In this document: positions 61,355 to 64,000 of the stretch, one piece after another | Layout of the letters: every line of letters starts with the position of its first letter | How positions within the stretch are numbered: position 1 is the first letter of the stretch | Assembly: GCF_002982075.1 (NCBI RefSeq) | Contig: NZ_PUEJ01000005.1 | Coordinates: 558,001-622,000 of the forward strand | Reading direction: 5' to 3' | From: Labrys okinawensis | GTDB taxonomy: Bacteria > Pseudomonadota > Alphaproteobacteria > Rhizobiales > Labraceae | DNA length: 64,000 nt | Program-made: the position numbers and the translations under genes | Notes under the pieces: model-generated | What the model was told of the DNA's origin: nothing | Database searches by the model: none | The model's input: only the letters and a program-made list of their open reading frames with translations

Positions 61355-61825
61355 ATGGCCGCTGATCCCGAAAACACGATCGTCATGGAAACCACGCAGG
61401 GCCGTGTCGTCATCGAACTGCGCCCGGACCTCGCCCCTCAGCATGTCGAGCGCATCAAGCTGCTCGCCCGCGAGAAGTTCTATGACGGCATCGTCTTCCA
61501 TCGCGTGATCGATGGCTTCATGGCGCAGGCCGGCTGCCCCGATGGCCGCGGCACCGGCGGCTCCAAGCATCCGAACCTGCCGGCCGAGTTCAACGACGAG
61601 TCGCATGTGCGCGGCATCTGTTCGATGGCCCGCTCCTCGATGCCGAACTCCGCCAACTCGCAGTTCTTCATCGTGTTCGACAACGCCAAGTTCCTCGATC
61701 GTCAGTACACGGTCTGGGGCAAGGTCGTGGAAGGCATGGAGAATGTCGACAAGATCAAGCGCGGCGAGCCGGTGGTGAACCCCGACAAGATCGTCTCCAT
61801 GCGCGTTCAGGCCGATATCGCCTAA
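61355..61825 (+). CDS. ppiB: Cytoplasmic peptidyl-prolyl cis-trans isomerase (cyclophilin B type)
   Basis: A 156-residue cyclophilin without signal peptide. It has GRVVIELRPDLAPQHVERI, IVFHRVIDGFMAQAGCPDGR with the catalytic Arg, SANSQFFIVF and QYTVWGKVVEGMENVD. It accelerates prolyl isomerisation in the cytosol. ATG 61355 was chosen over a GTG two codons earlier because AGGAG then has normal spacing. Confidence 0.95.
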   Translation: MAADPENTIVMETTQGRVVIELRPDLAPQHVERIKLLAREKFYDGIVFHRVIDGFMAQAGCPDGRGTGGSKHPNLPAEFNDESHVRGICSMARSSMPNSANSQFFIVFDNAKFLDRQYTVWGKVVEGMENVDKIKRGEPVVNPDKIVSMRVQADIA

Positions 61826-61890
61826 GCACGTTCTGAGGCAAGAGATCGGGCATCACCGGAGAAATCCGGTGGTGCCCATCATGTTTTCGA

Positions 61891-61969
61891 CGTCATTGCG
61901 AGTGCAGCGAAGCAATCCAGGCTCGGTGCTTCACGACCTCCGGGTTGCGTCGCTTCGCTCGCAATGACG
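61891..61969. repeat. Palindromic intergenic repeat, family A copy 3 (degenerate)
   Basis: The left arm (61891-61920) matches the other copies with one change; the right arm (about 61940-61969) ends CTTCGCTCGCAATGACG but differs from the left in its inner half. It lies 45 bp upstream of queA and, unlike the other two, between co-directional genes. Confidence 0.8.
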
Positions 61970-62014
61970 TCCCACTGGCAAAGCAAGACCAGATTGTCTG
62001 CCCGAACGTTGACC

Positions 62015-63073
62015 ATGCGCGTTTCCGATTTCGATTTTCATTTGCCGCCTGAAAATATCGCGCTTCGCCCCGCCGAGCCGCGCGATCGGGCGCGCCTGCT
62101 CGAAGTCGATCCTGCCGGCAACACGCTCGCCGATCGCATCGTATCCGACCTGCCGACGCTGCTGCGTCCGGGCGACATGCTCGTCTTCAACGACACCAAG
62201 GTCATCCCCGCCAGGCTCGATGGCCTGCGTCGCCGCCCGGGCGGGGCAGGGGCCGCCATAGAGGCGATGCTGCACCAGCGCCTCGGCCCGGCCCAGTGGA
62301 AGGCTTTCGCCCGGCCCGGCAAGCGCCTGGCCGTGGGGGACACCATCGAGTTCGGCGAAAATCTGAGTGCCGATGTCGAGGAGAAGGGTGAAGGCGGCGA
62401 GGTCACGCTGCGCTTTTCGCTCAAAGGCGCTGCACTCGACATTGCGATCGCCATGGTCGGCCATATCCCGCTACCGCCCTATATCGCGTCCAAGCGCGCG
62501 GACGATGCGCGGGACCGCGAGGACTACCAGACCATCTATGCCAAGGCCGACGGCGCCGTCGCCGCCCCAACGGCCGGCTTGCATTTCACCCCCGACCTGT
62601 TCGCCAGGCTGGACGCAGCGGGAATAGCCCGGCATTTCGTCACGCTGCATGTCGGCGCCGGTACGTTTCTGCCGGTGAAGGGCGAGGATCTTTCCGAACA
62701 CAGGATGCATGCCGAGTTCGGGATCGTGACCGCCGAAACGGCGCAGGCGCTCAATGCGGGCAGGGCGCGGGGAGGGCGCATCATCGCCGTCGGCACCACC
62801 TCGCTGCGACTGCTCGAAAGCGCCGCAGCGCCGGACGGCACGCTGGAGCCCTTCGCCGACGAGACCTCGATCTTCATCACGCCGGGCTATCGATTCCGCA
62901 CGGCCGATGCCCTGATGACCAATTTCCATCTGCCGCGCTCGACGCTGATGATGCTGGTCTCGGCCTTCGCTGGCTACGACACCATGAAGGCGGCCTATGC
63001 CCACGCCATCGCCGATGGCTACCGCTTCTATTCCTATGGCGATGCCAGTCTGCTATGGCGGGCGCCATGCTGA
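62015..63073 (+). CDS. queA: S-adenosylmethionine:tRNA ribosyltransferase-isomerase
   Basis: A 352-residue QueA from ATG 62015. It shows [54 protein letters not shown]-like [41 protein letters not shown] and [18 protein letters not shown]. It transfers and isomerises the ribosyl part of SAM to preQ1 in tRNA, giving epoxyqueuosine. Its stop overlaps the tgt start by 7 bp, so the last steps of queuosine formation are translationally coupled. Confidence 0.96.
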   Translation: MRVSDFDFHLPPENIALRPAEPRDRARLLEVDPAGNTLADRIVSDLPTLLRPGDMLVFNDTKVIPARLDGLRRRPGGAGAAIEAMLHQRLGPAQWKAFARPGKRLAVGDTIEFGENLSADVEEKGEGGEVTLRFSLKGAALDIAIAMVGHIPLPPYIASKRADDARDREDYQTIYAKADGAVAAPTAGLHFTPDLFARLDAAGIARHFVTLHVGAGTFLPVKGEDLSEHRMHAEFGIVTAETAQALNAGRARGGRIIAVGTTSLRLLESAAAPDGTLEPFADETSIFITPGYRFRTADALMTNFHLPRSTLMMLVSAFAGYDTMKAAYAHAIADGYRFYSYGDASLLWRAPC

Positions 63074-64000
63074 AAACTCCTGAAACGACGACCGCCGGCG
63101 AGGTCTCCTTCGCCATCCATGCCACCGAGGGTACGGCTCGCACCGGCGCCCTGCATCTGGGGCGCGGCAGCGTGCGTACGCCGGCTTTCATGCCGGTCGG
63201 TACCGCCGGCACGGTCAAGGCGATGTATGTGGACCAGGTCAAGGATCTCGGTGCCGACATCATCCTCGGCAACACCTATCACCTCATGCTGCGCCCCGGG
63301 GCGGAGCGGGTGGCCGCCCTTGGCGGCCTGCATGAATTCTCGCGTTGGCAAGGCCCCATCCTCACGGATTCAGGCGGTTTCCAGGTGATGTCCCTGGCGG
63401 GACTACGCAAACTCGACAAGAACGGCGTCACCTTCAGGAGCCATATCGACGGTTCCCATCATCGTCTCACGCCGGAGCGCTCGGTCGAGATCCAGACCCT
63501 GCTCGATTCCGACATCATCATGCAGCTCGACGAATGCGTGCGCCTGCCCTCGACCCGCAAGGATATCGAGCGGGCCATGCGGCTGTCGCTCGATTGGGCC
63601 GAGCGCTCGAAGAGCGCCTTCGGCACCCAGCCCGGCAAGGCGATCTTCGGCATCGTGCAGGGCGGCGACATTCCCGATCTGCGTATCGCCTCGGCCGAGG
63701 CTCTCTCGAGCATGAATTTCCCCGGCTATGCCATCGGAGGCCTTGCCGTCGGCGAACCGCAGGCCGTGATGCTGGACATGATCGAAACCGTCGAGCCGCA
63801 TCTGCCACGTGAAAAGCCGCGTTATTTGATGGGCGTCGGCACGCCGGACGACCTGATCGAAAGCGTGTCGCGCGGCATCGACATGTTCGATTGCGTGATG
63901 CCGACGCGGGCAGGACGTCATGGCCTGGCCTATTCGCGCTTCGGCAAGGTCAATCTCAAGAATGCCCGCCATGCCGAGGATCCACGTCCCCTCGACGAGG
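63067..64000 (+). CDS. tgt: tRNA-guanine transglycosylase (5' part; runs off the window)
   Basis: The frame is open from ATG 63067 to the window edge (311 codons of an expected ~375). Visible parts: [45 protein letters not shown] with the catalytic Asp, [37 protein letters not shown] and [12 protein letters not shown] with the nucleophilic Asp. The zinc site lies beyond the edge. It exchanges guanine 34 for preQ1 in GUN-anticodon tRNAs. The 7-bp overlap with queA marks an operon. Confidence 0.95.
   Translation, partial: MLKTPETTTAGEVSFAIHATEGTARTGALHLGRGSVRTPAFMPVGTAGTVKAMYVDQVKDLGADIILGNTYHLMLRPGAERVAALGGLHEFSRWQGPILTDSGGFQVMSLAGLRKLDKNGVTFRSHIDGSHHRLTPERSVEIQTLLDSDIIMQLDECVRLPSTRKDIERAMRLSLDWAERSKSAFGTQPGKAIFGIVQGGDIPDLRIASAEALSSMNFPGYAIGGLAVGEPQAVMLDMIETVEPHLPREKPRYLMGVGTPDDLIESVSRGIDMFDCVMPTRAGRHGLAYSRFGKVNLKNARHAEDPRPLDE

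Noticed and set aside
1..64000. CRISPR arrays, toxin-antitoxin pairs, phage defence islands or biosynthetic clusters
   Set aside because: No regularly spaced repeats and no gene set of these kinds; the content is housekeeping, transport and regulation.

Overview
The window looks like 64 kb of a high-GC alphaproteobacterial chromosome, most likely order Hyphomicrobiales (Rhizobiales). This rests on gene content and order: rpsF-rpsR-DUF2232-rplI-dnaB-alr followed by radA-cvpA-purF-SDR, and gyrA-coaD-two cyclophilins-queA-tgt. A phosphatidylcholine synthase, a GntZ-type 6-phosphogluconate dehydrogenase, an alphaproteobacterial MntR/MntH pair and a CtrA-like site also fit. The genus cannot be told from sequence alone. 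There is no phage, transposase, CRISPR array, rRNA or conjugation module; almost all of it reads as ordinary chromosome.

Layout. 1-6.2 kb: an SDR dehydrogenase and ROK regulator (sugar metabolism), a very large Orn/Lys/Arg-type PLP decarboxylase, and a 2-haloacid-dehalogenase-like HAD enzyme. 6.2-15.4 kb: one minus-strand four-gene efflux operon (NodT-type outer membrane lipoprotein, periplasmic adaptor, two tandem RND pumps) of MdtABC architecture. 16-23 kb: RlpA, then a minus-strand run gnd-zwf-pgl-Sel1 protein-sseA (oxidative pentose phosphate steps plus a sulfurtransferase). 23.2 kb: tRNA-Lys(TTT). 23.4-28.4 kb: a PCMT-like methyltransferase, a CopZ-like metal-binding protein behind a CueR-type promoter, a divergent PEP carboxylase and hydroxypyruvate isomerase. 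28.4-30.5 kb: divergent mntR and mntH with a perfect 16-bp palindrome over the mntH -10 region. 30.7-38.4 kb: a low-complexity membrane protein with a CtrA-like box upstream, panB, amn, a DUF2167 protein, and a YfgM-like gene with der.

38.6-50.9 kb is the conserved minus-strand housekeeping block. Between alr and radA it is interrupted by a VOC protein, a sterol-desaturase-family membrane hydroxylase whose 5' half is about 30% GC in places, and a plus-strand PHA-system protein. 51-55.9 kb: an SDR/LysR divergent pair, a TerC-family protein, phosphatidylcholine synthase and a quinone oxidoreductase. 56.4-64 kb: gyrA, a small secreted protein, coaD, two cyclophilins, queA and the 5' part of tgt, which runs off the window.

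Two dispersed intergenic repeat families run through the window. One is an approximately 80-bp element with 29-31 bp near-perfect arms (three copies). The other is an approximately 100-bp element (six full, partial or doubled copies). Small regulatory sites stand out more than any new gene system: the MntR box, the CueR-type 19-bp-spacer promoter, the CtrA boxes and several long hairpins. I did not find a convincing undescribed multi-gene system. The best candidates for follow-up are the divergent PEP carboxylase, the AT-rich sterol-desaturase insertion and the regulatory sites.
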